A model generated the notes under the pieces. That model searched no databases and had not been told where the DNA came from. It worked only from the letters and a program-made list of their open reading frames with translations. From NCBI GenBank assembly GCA_035772735.1, contig JASDFA010000010.1, forward strand, positions 132,869,001-132,933,000: a DNA stretch of 64,000 nucleotides. The letters run 5' to 3'. This DNA comes from Datura wrightii (Eukaryota; Streptophyta; Magnoliopsida; Solanales; Solanaceae). The position numbers and the translations under genes are program-made. Below, in pieces: positions 46,822 to 58,596 of the stretch (the stretch's first letter is position 1; each line of letters starts with the position of its first letter).

Positions 46822-47084
46822 CACTCCCTCCATTCCTTTTTATTGTTAGGATAAGGTCTACACACCCCTTTAAGAAAAAATTGATACGGGTTGTAATTTG
46901 ATTAATATAACCCTATTAATTGGTAGGTACTTTTTGAAAACATACAATAATCTTTCTTTTTACATTCTAAAGTGACTAATTACTAAGGGTAGAATTGAAA
47001 AAAAAAGGTCAATTATTTCTTAAATTTTGAAACTAGAAACTATTGTTTTGTATACTTAGCAACTAAAAAGGAACGGAGGGAGTG
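46822..47084. mobile_element. MITE-like element with CACTCCCTCC inverted termini
   Basis: 263 bases bounded by cactccctccattccttttta and its inverted counterpart (aaaaaggaacggagggagtg, one mismatch). The interior is AT-rich and noncoding. Size and termini fit Stowaway-like MITEs common in plants. I see no TA target duplication, so superfamily assignment is tentative. Confidence 0.65.
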
Positions 47085-48316
47085 TTCTTCATCCGCTGAT
47101 TTTACTAAAACATAAAGAAGGTCTGGGGCATTGGAACAATGTTAGGTGTATTTTTCGGGCAAAATAAAAACTCAACACATAGGCGCTTTAGGAGGTGCTC
47201 CACTCCTAAGCCTAAATTTCAGCTGAAAATTCAGTAGGTAGGCACTCCATGCCCGGGGAAAAACTTCAGATGAATAAAATTTCAACAATCGAGCGCTATG
47301 GGAGGCACGCCGAGCCTAGGGCTTTCCAGGATGGAAATATTAATTCTTCTTCTCTTTTTCAAACTTACATAGGGCTAAGGAGGTAAAATCTTGTTTGTTC
47401 TCAAACATGGATAGTCAATGATAATCAATAAGCATACGTAGGAACTCATGAAGTTTTGAAGACCATTGATCATAGACATACATTCATAATCTTAATCCTA
47501 TAATTCAAGAAGAAGGGGTTTATGAGAAATTTCATGAAGCATAATATGAGGAATGAAACAAGGTGCTCTCGTACATGGAATAGCCTTACATACCTTATTC
47601 TTGGCCTCCCAATTATCACCAAGAAGCAACAATTCCTGTGTAATGTCGATATTGGAGGAAGGAGGAGTACTTGAGATACCAAGTCTTGAAACTCAAAGTT
47701 TGTACTTGACCTTGATATAGGAGAGAGAGAGAGAGACGGTTGATGTCAAAATCTTTAGAATAGTTCGTGGTTTGGAGTTGAAATATCATGGGAGATGTTT
47801 CTTCCTACTTAGAAGGGTTTTGAAGAGCTTCTAGGACTGTTAGGATCGAGTTCGGGTGAAGAAATAAGGATATGGACTTGAAATCACGTTTTAAACAAAA
47901 GAGATCCGGAAATTACACTTGACAGTCTACATCTTGGCCTGTCAATCCGCCATTGCTTGACAGTGCCTCAGTAAAATGCCCATAACTTTTTACTCCAAAC
48001 TCTGATTAACAAACAGTTGGATGCATTGGAAACTATATTCACAGAACTTTAATTTAATGGGTAGAACACCCAAAAACACTTTATAGATTGGGAGATATGA
48101 TCATTTAATATTGACCCTTATTTATGAACTTCACATACCCTTCACTCTTCTCTTTGGATATTTTTCCTTCAATTCCTAACTAACTCCAAACTTCCTTAAC
48201 ACATTATAACTCATGATTTACTCCTTCCAGCATTTACAATTCATCAGAAATTTCTGGGTTGATTTTACCCACATGCATAGAATGGGTCAAATTGTAGGAC
48301 GATTGTACCAAGTGTT
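47085..48316 (-). repeat. Decayed LTR fragment related to element C LTR
   Basis: On the - strand the segment from 48316 downward begins TGTAACACTTGG and contains stretches nearly identical to element C's U3, for example tatctcccaatctataa, tatgtgaagttcataa and tatgggcattttactga (compare 41880-42055). No coding body adjoins it. The part 47085-47340 is less clear and may be a different LTR. Confidence 0.6.
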
Positions 48317-49062
48317 ACACATTTAATATTTCTGACTTATCTCCTTTTAGAGCAAGTATGTTGGGTTTGAGGATGAATTCTTTTCAAAGAGGGAGTGATT
48401 GATAAGATCCTAGATACCTCAGGAAAAGCGGAACATGTTATGGATGATCTCGAATTATCTAGTAGACCGCTGACTCGCTCCAAGTCCAAGAACGTCCAAG
48501 AAATGCACGCTACACGATGTTCAATAATTGAATAGTAGGCATTTGGAAAGTCATACAAAAAATTATCAAGTTCTGAGGCTTAGGAACTTTGAAGATCAAG
48601 CAAAGAGTGAATGTTGAGAAACTACACGCTCCAGTGCGCACAATTGTGTGATCAATTCATCCAAGTGCACCGTGACACAGATTTACTACTAAAGTAATTG
48701 TGCTCCAAGATCCCAATGTGCCAAGTTCACACTACCATGACGAGTTCTTTGTGGGGAATCAAGTTCGAGACTTTTCCTATTTTCCCAATTGGGTCTTTAT
48801 AATAATAGCCTGAGTTTGTTTCATTAGTCAGCTTGAGAGAGTTTTAAAACCTCTTAGTTCGCATTCAACTTCAAATTAATTACCTATTGAGGGTAAATGT
48901 TCTCTTTTCTTTACATCTAAGATTCCATTTCGCGATCAAGTTATTTATTAATTGTTGCATCAAATATTCACCTACGGTTCTGAATTTTCTCTCGTCATTT
49001 GATTATTCAGTCATTTTTAGCCGAAAATCTATCTTATTATTGTTTTAACCCAAAATAATGCA
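48317..49062 (+). repeat. Possible retrotransposon 3' end and LTR fragment
   Basis: tttgaggatgaattc then tcaaagagggag resembles the pre-PPT motif and polypurine tract seen in the other elements, followed by a possible LTR start at 48396 (tgattgataagatcc). The rest has LTR-like composition. No second copy is in view, so this is weakly supported. Confidence 0.35.
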
Positions 49063-49789
49063 AGTGGAACTCCAAGAAATTTTCAAAATGATGCAAGTGG
49101 ACACCAGGAAAACAGTTCAAGCTCCATGAATCTTTTATTGGGTTAGACCTGTACTTGACTTTTCGGACTCTTAGTACAGTTTTTCTTGTTTTCGACCATT
49201 GCACATCCAGCCAATTAGTTGACTCAAATATGACATGAACATTCCTTATACCTCTTGCATAAAAAATACAACCCCGTCCCTTTAGCCATAGTTCCATGCC
49301 AGTTCCACAGAGAAGCGCACTTCTTTTACTCGTAATAACAAATATATTGTACAAATTTCTTACGCAAATACCATTTTTAAATATCATAATTATAAAAGTT
49401 ACAATTTCTTTAATAAAATTACATAAATACAAACTATTTAAAATTTAATCTTTTTAATTATATTTTGTACAACTTCTACTTTCTTAAAATATCTATTCGT
49501 CATATTTATTTATTTTTAAATTCCTATAATCCCTCTCTCTTTTCAATTTTTTGTGTTCCCAAAAATTTCTCTATCTTCTCCATTTTTATTTTTTCAAAAA
49601 TTCCTCTTTCTTCTCCTTTTTATTTGATTTTCCAAGAATCCCTTTCTTCTCTTTTTTTTTTAAATTTATAAATCAATTGTGATTTATTAAAAATTTATTT
49701 TTACTTCGTCGAGATATTTTAAGATACTTGAATAAAGTGTAAATTCATTCAAAGGTTCATCAAAAGAATTTATGTATTAATAAAAATTG
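49063..49789. other. AT-rich intergenic with one unexplained 131-codon frame
   Basis: A - strand frame of 131 codons spans 49037-49432 (begins MYLCNFIKEIVTFIIMIFKN). I recognise no family, see no promoter context, and its composition is that of the surroundings. The stretch 49500-49670 is pyrimidine-rich. Confidence 0.35.
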
Positions 49790-50151
49790 TGCATAATATG
49801 AAAAATAGATGCACATATATATTTCAGTAATATAATATAATTTTTGATACACATATGCATAATATAATATTTAGTATATAGTGTCTAATATATATTATAT
49901 TCATAATCTTTATATGTGAAAAACTAAAGTAAAAGAAAAATTTATGGATTAAGAATATCAGAATAATAAGAACAAGTTTTTTAATATAATAATATATATT
50001 TAGTAATGTATTGTGTTAAATTTTTAGTATAAAAAGTATGCATAATATAAAAAATAAATGCACATATATTCTTCAATTATATTATATAATATATTGATAC
50101 ACATATGCATAATATAATATACGGTGTCTTAATAGACTAATATATATTATA
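49790..50151 (+). repeat. Local direct duplication, about 110 bp
   Basis: 49790-49900 and 50040-50151 share (t/g)gcataatat-aaaaata-atgcacatatat, then tgatacacatatgcataatataatat and gtgtct-ata-atatattatat. The second copy ends exactly at the element F LTR start. Confidence 0.7.
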
Positions 50152-50264
50152 TGTTACACCCCGTAAAAGTTACTGAGTAAGTGTACACGTGGATTTGTGA
50201 CGAGTAAGAAGAGCTTGACGCTTATGGAAAAAGCCTCGGGAGTAGGGTCGGACGAGACTAGGCC

Positions 50265-50400
50265 GTGAGGGGCCAGGGCGACGCGCCAGCCAACAGTGCA
50301 CTGGCCAATGCGGCGCGCCAGGGTTGCTGCCTCAATGGGAGGCGCGAGGCGCCAGGGTGGCAGCCTCAATGGGAGGCGCGAGGCACACCCCCTGCCACCG
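50265..50400 (+). repeat. GC-rich block with internal duplication in element F LTR
   Basis: Rich in GCGCC and CpG in an otherwise AT-rich window. gcctcaatgggaggcgcgag occurs twice, about 33-34 bases apart (50331 and 50364). Conserved with changes at 63750-63890. Confidence 0.75.
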
Positions 50401-50411
50401 CCCAACATGTA

Positions 50412-50419
50412 TATATAAA
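50412..50419 (+). promoter_or_regulatory. Putative TATA box, element F 5' LTR
   Basis: tatataaa followed by gcctcctcac; same at 63901 in the 3' LTR and similar to E and G. Confidence 0.5.
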
Positions 50420-52079
50420 GCCTCCTCACTTGATTAAATCATTTCCCCCATCCTTGTTTCGGCCAGAGGGAGGATTATATGAAGATTTCAATTGATTCTC
50501 GTTCGGTTACGCTATCAAACACCGTCAAATTCAAATTAACTTCGGTATCGAAGTTTAAGCCTGCAGGGAGCATTACTACAGAGTTATTTTCGTAAAACTC
50601 GCCCAGCGAATCGTAACCCCATCGAGCCAAAGTTGTCAGAATTTCTCCAAACTGATTTCTATACGATCACAGGCTTCAAGTAAGCATTTCTCCCTTCTGA
50701 ACTCTAGGGAAATAATAAGTTTTCAACCGTATTTTACGTAAATGAATTATGGTTGCTATTAATGTCAAAAGTTATCCTTTTTCTCCGAATTTGGTATTAA
50801 AATTCATCTCTTTCTCCCAGTATAATGGTTACAGCTGAAAAGAGCTGACGAATACAAGTGAAACTCGTCGGTTATTCGAGAAATGACAGCTAAGGTATGT
50901 AAGGCTTAACCCTCGGCAAGTTATTCTCATCTTACAGTGTTACAACTAATGTTATCGAGTAGAAATAACAATCCCATATGCTGCAGATAGTCGCCATCAG
51001 TAAATTGTGATTAGACATGTTGTAATTAACTGTAATCAGTATATAAAGGTCAGATATGCTTTGATTAGCTGCTATCAGTAGACTACGGTTATATAAGTTT
51101 TGGTTAGCTACTAGAAAACGTATATAGATTGTACCGCAGTATCTCTCATCGAGAAAGAGCATGTTAAGTGTGTCACACGCTAGGAGCGTCATAGAAATTC
51201 CTTTGTTCTTCAGTTCGGTATGTTAGCAGAATTAGACGTTATATTGTCAGGCCTAGACCCTAGAAGCTTGTAGACAGTTATTGGTACTGAGATAGTAAAT
51301 TGAACAGCATAGGCGTGGCTAGGTGATATAACAATCAATATGACACCTGTATTGTCAGTAGAGCTCGCCCAGAGATCGCCAGCGTATCTCAACGCCTCCA
51401 GGGCCAGAATTATGTAAGTATGACCGCACCCCAGAGTCAGTGGCACTGGAGTTTCCTAGAGAGTTGAAGGTCAGTCCACCACATAGTGGCTATTTCCAGT
51501 GACAGATAGTTTTAGTCGATGTGGTGCTTATCGCACAAATCACTTAGGGCACCACCTTAGTTGTATCAGCCTAATAGAACAGTAGATACCCTAAGGAGGG
51601 AAGTTTTGTTAGTAGCTAGATACGTGGCCAATGCCCCAACTTACTCTTGTCAGATATCTAGGTACAGGTTGTCGAGAACGGCTAACTCCGGATAAACACA
51701 CTTACGAGGTTAGGAATCGTCCAAAGAAGGCATATGAAATCTGAATAGACTCAGTTAGTGTCCAAGGGACTAGAACCACAGTTTTACAATATTACCTCCA
51801 GGCTAAGAATTGTAATAATCTACCTATAGGAGGTTAGGACTGACTGCTCAAGAGCATATCCGACTAGTAGCAGCCCCACAGTTATTTCATGTAGAGGGAA
51901 AGCATCCTAGAGTAAACCTAGCATGGTCAACTATCATGTATAGCATCAAGATGATAGTGACAACATAGTAACCCTTGTCAGAACTACCCTAGCTAGGTTG
52001 GTTATTCCTTACAACGTCTGGGTGTTAGGTGTTATTGCCTATAGGGTCATGCTTGTAGGGGCAGTATGATGTCCGAAAC

Positions 52080-52420
52080 CATTTACTCAGGCTGTAAGGG
52101 CCGCATTGAGTTCCATTTACTGAGGTTGTAAGGGCCGCATTGAGTTCCATTTATTGAGGTTGTAAAGGCCGTATTGAGTTTCATTTACTGAGGCTGTAAG
52201 GGCCGTATTGAGTTTCATTTACTGAGGCTGTAAGAGCTGTATTGAGTTCCATTCACTGAGGCTGGAAGGGCCGTATTGAGTTTCATTCACTAAGGTTGTA
52301 AGGGCCATATTGAGTTTCATTTACTGAGGTTGTAAGGGTCATATTGAGTTCCATTCACTGAGGTTTTAAGGGTCGTATTGAGTTCTATCATATTGAGGTC
52401 GCGAGAGCCACCTCGAGTTA
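52080..52420 (+). repeat. 34-bp minisatellite in element F LTR, nine copies plus a degenerate tenth
   Basis: Unit of the form cattt-actgagg(t/c)tgtaagggcc then g(c/t)attgagtt(c/t), period exactly 34 with starts at 52080, 52114, 52148, 52182, 52216, 52250, 52284, 52318 and 52352. A worn tenth copy reaches about 52420. Most differences are transitions. Confidence 0.92.
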
Positions 52421-53144
52421 CAGTTTATGCAAAAATCCTTAATGGTCAAATAGTAAAAATGGACTTGGTTGTACTTGTCGGGGCTTATGAGGGCCCAAGT
52501 AGGTTTTTTTTGTGTTGTTTGTACCTTCCAAGCTTATGGGAGCCAGGTTAGGTTCCTGTTTGTATTCTTGCCTGCCAGTTATAGTTTATGAATGCGTAAT
52601 CATACAGTGTTAGCTCACGTACATGTAGCATTTTTTTAGATACAGATTACGAATAAGCAAGCTTACATGTTAATCTTCCTGCCCTTCTCTTTCTATTTAT
52701 TTCCAGTCGTTATTAGCTTATTTACTGCCTTACATATTCGGTACATATTGTACTGACGCCCTCTTCTGGGCGCTGCATTACTTGCCTGCAAGTTTAGAAA
52801 GATAGAATTCAGGGTCTTTAGTAGCAGTTGTTCAGACTCAGCAGTTGGCCAACTCCTTTCATCCGGAGTTGCCATGTGGTAGAGGTTCAGTCTTTCTTTG
52901 TATAGCATTGGGTAGGCTGGGGCCCTGTCCTGACCACTATTTGTATTCGTAGAGGCTTGCAGACTATAGTTGTTCGTTAATTAGTTGTTGTTGATTGTGT
53001 GGGGCCCATATACATCTTATTTTACGTGTTGGCCGTGTGGGGCCTAGTATAGCGTCTGATTTTTATTTCAGTTATAACTAGATATCATGGTAGTATGGTC
53101 AGCCCCCATAGGATTCCTTGTTATTGTTGTTGCTGGTTCGCTGG

Positions 53145-55280
53145 TGTCACGCCCCACCTTGGGAGGCATGACTGGCACCTGGTGCCCTACTAGGACCTGA
53201 ACTACTAAGCTGATTAAGCCTAAGCACCTCTGGTGCAAGGCTGACTCTAACTCTAGAATCAAGAAAACAACGGGCTATATAGCGGCTGTAAATACAACCC
53301 CTGGCCGACAAGGCCTATAGCCACCTGTGAAAATAAACAGCTAACCAGAGACAAACAAACATAGGGAGTCCTATGCGGGCTGACAAGGCCACCATGATAT
53401 CTAGTTTTTCTGGAAAGTAAAATCAGATGCTAAACTGAACTATGACCGACAAGGCCACCAATCAACAGCTAAACAGGGCCCCACACGGCCAACACATATA
53501 GTCTAAAACACATATGGGCCCCACACAACCGATATCATCTAACCACAGGGAAGTAATGCAATCTGCAAGCCTCTAGGAGTAATAAGATGGTCGGGACAGG
53601 GCCCCGACCTACCCATACTGTACAAATAAAAGAAATAAACCTCTATCACACAAGCTCCGGAAGAAAGGAGTTGATGGCTCTGTACGGCTGACTGGAACTA
53701 CGAGTGACCTGCTCCTCATCTATGTGTACCTGCAGGCAAGTAATGCAGCGCCCCAGAAGAAGGCGTCAGTACCACAGGTACTGAGTATGTAAAGCAATAA
53801 CTTTAAATCACTGAAAGTAAGAAATAGAACTGACAATAACTGAAGTAAAGAAAACAGACTGAAGTTGACTGAGGTAGTGAAATCAGGACTAAACATAACT
53901 ATAATAAGGAAGGTAGGGTTCATACCTGGCAAAGGAGGCATCTTACTTTCTAACTATCAGTAACTAAAGCAACCATAAACCTTACTTGACCCCCATAAGC
54001 CGGAAGGTACAATCAGCATAGAATAACCAACCTAGGCCCCTATTAGCCCTAGTGAGTACACCTCAATCTATATACCCCTATCCAGGTCATACTGAGTCAA
54101 CTACCAGCTATAAGCTTCCTACCAATCCCCTGGGTCTGCAACTAGGCCCGCTCAACCCCTGACTGTAGTTGTGTCTGAGTCCGGAGGACTCTTGATATCT
54201 ACACCCCTGGCGTAAGCGCTTGGCGGGGGTGTGTATAAGGCCAACCATGGCAATATGAGGATCTGGATCCCCATCTTTGTCCCTTGCGGACGGCATGCCG
54301 CTCCGTAGAACGACGAATCCTCGCTCCTGGCGGGCAGCGACACAGCTATTAACCCTGGGGTGGTCACAGAGGCTATACAGATATAATCCAACCCAAAACA
54401 ATACAATTTACAAGTCTCAACTGACAACAACAACTAAACATGATAACATACTCCTGACATGCTTTACTGGGATTTATACTGGATCACTATGCTGAAAAAA
54501 ACTAACTTTCCAAAAGAAAATGCCTTAACATACCTCGATTGTCGATTTCTGATTAACTGATAGGTTCCAATTAGTATTCAATAGCTCTTCCCAACTGAAA
54601 TCATGTTACTGGAAAGATAGGACTAGTTTTAACACTAAATTCGGCAAAAAGGAAAACTTTATATATAAATATTAACTATATTCCCAACTTTACGGAACAC
54701 GGTCGAAACCTCATTATTTCTCAAAAGTCTAGAAAGGAGAAATGCTTACTTTAAGCCTGGGATCGTATTGACACTAGTTTGGAGAATTTCCAACAACTTT
54801 GGCTCAGCGGGACAACGATTCGTCGGGCGAATTTCACGAAACTAACTCCGTAGAAATGCTCCCTACAACCTTATACTTCGATACCCGAAGTTAATTCGGA
54901 TTTGGACGACATTTAGCAGCGTAATCGGATGAAAATTAAATGTTTTCCTTCGTCCTCCTTCTGTTCTGGCCGAGTTTATTTAAGATAATAACATGAAGTC
55001 TAAGGGTGAGGCCTATATATACTTGAGGCAGCAGACAAGGCAACGTGACACGCTACCCAACGCGCTGATTCTGCTCCGTGCCACGTTGGCTAACACGGAG
55101 GAGCAGCTCCGTGCCACTTTACCCCTCTGGCCAACTTGGTTCGGCCTCCTCCCGCAAAATCCCGACTTTACACTCGTTCGACCTTTCCCCGGGACCTTTC
55201 CTCGTACGTATGGCACTTTAAAACTCTCAACCAACATACGAATAGGCCGACTAAATGTTAAAAACTTAAGGGGTGTAACA
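53145..55280 (-). repeat. 3' LTR of element G
   Basis: On the - strand TGTTACACCCCTTAAG to GGGGCGTGACA, 2136 bases. Hairpin module at 53741-53787 (- strand CAGTACC-tgt-GGTACTG). TATA at 55013-55022. 54421-55280 repeats 59933-60825. Confidence 0.9.
55013..55022 (-). promoter_or_regulatory. Putative TATA box, element G 3' LTR
   Basis: On the - strand gTATATATAGGCC, aligned with the E and F boxes. The other G LTR has it at 60525-60534. Confidence 0.42.
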
Positions 55281-55316
55281 TCCTCCCCCTCTTAAGAACA
55301 TTTGTCCTCGAATGTT
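55281..55316 (-). promoter_or_regulatory. Pre-PPT stem-loop and polypurine tract, element G
   Basis: On the - strand AACATTCG-AGGA-CAAATGTT (55297-55316), one mismatch in the stem, then aagagggggagga directly before the LTR. Confidence 0.7.
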
Positions 55317-55600
55317 AACTTCTACTTGCAAGAATCTTAACCTTGCAATTACTTATTCTGGAAAAATTTCGACAGAGTCTCCCCTGTAACATGGACTATC
55401 CAAAAACCCTGAAACACAGAAAAGTCCAATATAGGTACTCCACGCAATACTATGACATTCATTTCACAGTAGACTGAAGTCAATTACTCCACATATACAT
55501 GTATATAATGCAACTTATGAAACAACAACAACAACATACCTCTAGCTGCACAATCTGACTAAGTCTGAAATAACTGAGGATATGTTGTTTTTCATATCAT
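55317..55600 (-). other. 3' untranslated region of element G
   Basis: Noncoding, colinear with 25407-25640 of element E; includes a short CAA run at 55525-55540. Confidence 0.55.
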
Positions 55601-56911
55601 CTTCTGCCTCCCAAGTCATCTCCTCTCGGTTCGTATTTCGCCATAACACTTTACCGAAAGCAACATCTTTAGTTCTCAATTTACGGATCTGTCAATCTAG
55701 TATGGCTACTGGAGCTTCTTCATAAGCTAACTCCCCAGTGATTTGGACATCTTTGACTGGGATAATCCCGGAGGGATCTCCTATACACTTCCTCAGCATT
55801 GATACGTGAAAAACTTGGTGAACGGATTCTAATTCTGGGGGTAAATCCAATTCATAAGCCACCTGGCCTATCCTTCGGCGAATCTGATAAGGCCCAATAA
55901 ACCTCGGGCTAAGCTTGCCTTTCTTACCAAATCTCGTCACATCCTTCATCGGTGAAACCTTCAGGAATACCTATTCACCCACATTAAATTCTAGGTTTCT
56001 TCGCCGTACATCGGCATAAGATTTCTGGCGGCTCTGAGCTGTCAGCAGACGTTGCCTGATAAGCTTTACTTTCTCTTCTGACTGATGGATAATATCTGGC
56101 CCAATCAATGCTGATTCCCCTACCTCAAACCAACCAGCTGGAGACCTACACTTTCGTCCATATAACGCTTCATAAGGCGCCATCTGAATTGCTGAATGAT
56201 AACTGTTATTATAGGCAAATTCAATAAGTGGTAGATGTTCATCCCAGCTGCCTCCAAAATCTAGCGCACACGCCCGTAACATATCCTCGAGTGTCTGGAT
56301 TGTACGTTCTGCCTGCCAGTCTGTCTGAGGATGGAAGGTTGTGCTCAGGTTAACCTACGTCCCCAGGCCTCTCTGAAAAGATTGCCAAAATTTAGCTGTA
56401 AACTGCGCTCCTCTGTCAGAGATAATTGACAATGGAAACCATGCAACCGTACTATTTCCCTAATATACAGCTCAGCATAATCTTCGGCTGAAAAGGTAGC
56501 CCTTATTGGCAGAAAGTGAGATGATTTTGTCAACCTGTCAACAATTACCCAGATAGAATCATATTTACGACTAGCATGAGGTAACCCTACTACAAAATCC
56601 ATATTAACTGCCTCCCATTTCCATAAAGACACGGCTATATCCTGTATCAGTCCGCCTGGTTTCTGATGTTCAGCTTTCACCTGTTGGCAGTTGGGACATT
56701 GAGCTACGAATTCTGTTATCCCCTTTTTCATTCCCGACCACCAGTAAATCTCTTTTACGTCATGGTACATTTTTGTTGAACCTGGATGGAGAGAGTAACG
56801 GGCATAGTGTACTTTTCCCATAATTTGTTGGCGAAGCCCTGCCACGTTTGGAACGCAGAGGTGATCCTTATATCTCAAAACTCCGTCCTCGGTTACCTGG
56901 AAATCTATCAC
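55601..56911 (-). pseudogene. Integrase with chromodomain-like tail, element G, decayed
   Basis: 56911-56345 carries HPGSTKMYHDVKEIYWWSGM, CPNCQQVKAEHQ (zinc domain) and MDFVVGLP, VDRLTKSSHFLPI (core, first Asp). A one-base shift near 56430 turns the second-Asp region into L-T-E-E-R-S. The Glu region and FAYNNSYHSAIQMAPYEALY follow in 56282-55971, and GKLSPRFIGPYQIRRRIGQV plus tail in 55949-55600, with a stop at about 55692. Confidence 0.83.
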
Positions 56912-57064
56912 TTCCCCTCGTTGGACCCTACTTCTGAGCTAAACCAGGCTAGGATCTTCATACTACCATTCTTTCACTTCCACAACCAATGATGACACTG
57001 CGGTATTCTGGATTACCGCTCCATTGTCTCCTGATTCTACTATATGAACTGCTAAATTGGCGAT

Positions 57065-57631
57065 CTAATGTAATTCTCGAACCGATTCCTGCCGCTCGGG
57101 CTGTAAATATGCCAGGATTTCCATGGATTTACGGCTAAGGGCATCTGCTACAACATTGGCCCTTCCTGGGTGATATAAAATATTCACATCATAATCCTTT
57201 AACAGCTCCAACCAGCGACACTGTCGCAGATTCAACTCTTTCTGGGTAAAAATATACTGCAGGCTTTTATGATCAGTGAAAATATCTACGTGGACGCCAT
57301 ACAGGTAGTGTCTCCATATTTTCAAGGCATGAATCACTACAGCTAACTCCAGGTCATAGGTAGGGTAGTTCTTCTCATGTTTCCTCAGCTGCCTGGAAGC
57401 ATAGGCAATCACCTTACCTTGCTGCATCAAAACACATCCTAACCCAACACCCAAAGCGTCACAATAGACTGCATAGCCCTTTGTTCCTTCTGGAAACGCT
57501 AGCACTGGTGCCGATGTCAACCTGTCTTTCAGTTCCTGAAAGCTCTGCTCACATGCCTCAGTCCAACGGAATTTTGCTGCCTTCTGTGTTAGTTTGGTTA
57601 AAGGTGCTGCTAAAGTGGAAAATCCTTCCAT
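57065..57631 (-). pseudogene. RNase H of element G
   Basis: 188 open codons: connection motif KFRWTEACEQSFQELKDRLT, VYCDALGVGLGCVLMQ (first Asp), DLELAVVIHALKIWR (Glu), VDIFTDHKSLQYIF (Asp) and ANVVADALSRKS (last Asp). All catalytic acids are present, so the domain looks intact while its neighbours are broken. Confidence 0.83.
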
Positions 57632-58539
57632 GAACCTTTTGTAATACCCGACTAACCCCAGGAAACTACGTACCTCGGTTGGAGTGGTAGGTCTAGGTCA
57701 TGTTTTCACTGTCTCTATATTCTGCGTATTTACCTGTATACCAGCATCTGACACAATATGTCCCAAGAAGGCTACCAAATTCAGCCAAAATTCACATTTA
57801 GAAAATTTTGCATATAGCTGGCGATCTCTGAGAATTTAGAGCACTGTCCGTAGATGATCCTGGTGATCTGCCTCTGAGCGAGAATATACCAGAATATCAT
57901 TGATAAATACTATCACGAACAAGTCCAGGTATGGTCTGAAAATGTTGTTCATTAGGTCCATGAACACTGTTGGGGCATTTGTTAGTCTGAAGAACATGAC
58001 TAGAAATTCAAAGTGGCCATATCTGGTCCTGAAAGCAGTCTTTGAAATATCTCTTTCACGAACCCGGACCTGATGATATCCTGATCTTAAGTCAATCTTT
58101 GAAAAATACCTCGCTCCCTGTAGCTGATCAAACAAATCATCTATTTTGGGAAGCGGGTACTTATTTTTTATAGTGACTTTATTCAGTTGCCGATAATCTA
58201 CACACATATGGAGGGAGCCGTCCTTCTTCCTCACGAACAGAACTGGCGCACCCCATGGTGAGGTATTCAGCCTGATAAAGCCCTTGTCTAGCAAATCCTT
58301 CAATTTTTCCTTTAGTTCTTTGAGTTCAGCAGGAGCCCGATATGGAGGAAAGATATAGGCTGAGTGTCTGGTAATAGATCGATTGCAAAATCAATTTCCC
58401 TTTCTGGGGAAATACCAGGAAGCTCATCTAGAAATACGTCATGAAATTTATTAACCACTGGAATAGACTGAAGGGTCGGAGGCTCTGCCCGAACATTCTG
58501 AACTCTGATAATATGATAAGTGCACCCTTTTGCTATCAA
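57632..58539 (-). pseudogene. Reverse transcriptase of element G, catalytic Asp mutated
   Basis: 58303-57836 is open: VLFVRKKDGS, CVDYRQLNKVTIKNKYP, KIDLRSGYHQVRV, LTNAPTVFMDLMN. The catalytic F-I-D-D motif reads F-I-N-D (57907-57896), with Asn codon AAT at 57901-57899 in place of GAT. This Asp binds catalytic metal in all known reverse transcriptases, so activity should be lost. FGLTNAP also reads F-R-L-T-N-A-P. A frame change near 58310 and a stop at 57836 add further damage. Confidence 0.86.
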
Positions 58540-58596
58540 TTTCCTCGCCCGAAGATAGGAAATAAATTTACCTTTTGGCGTGGTTGTACTGCCTTT

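Larger units (their letters stand above)
50152..53144 (+). repeat. 5' LTR of element F, first part
   Basis: Begins TGTTACACCCCGTAAAAG, matching 63633 onward. Contains a GC-rich block (50265-50400), a TATA box at 50412, an AACTTCG-gtat-CGAAGTT stem near 50540, nine copies of a 34-bp repeat at 52080, and the hairpin module at 52738-52775. Confidence 0.88.

Noticed and set aside
50154..50429. 91-codon - strand frame in the GC-rich block
   Set aside because: Lies inside the element F LTR and exists because GC-rich DNA has few stops.
52080..52420. CRISPR-like array
   Set aside because: The 34-base units are contiguous with no spacers, and the setting is a plant LTR.
53068..54495. Several 60-100 codon frames across the left LTR of G and the equivalent part of E
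   Set aside because: All lie in LTR sequence and differ between copies.
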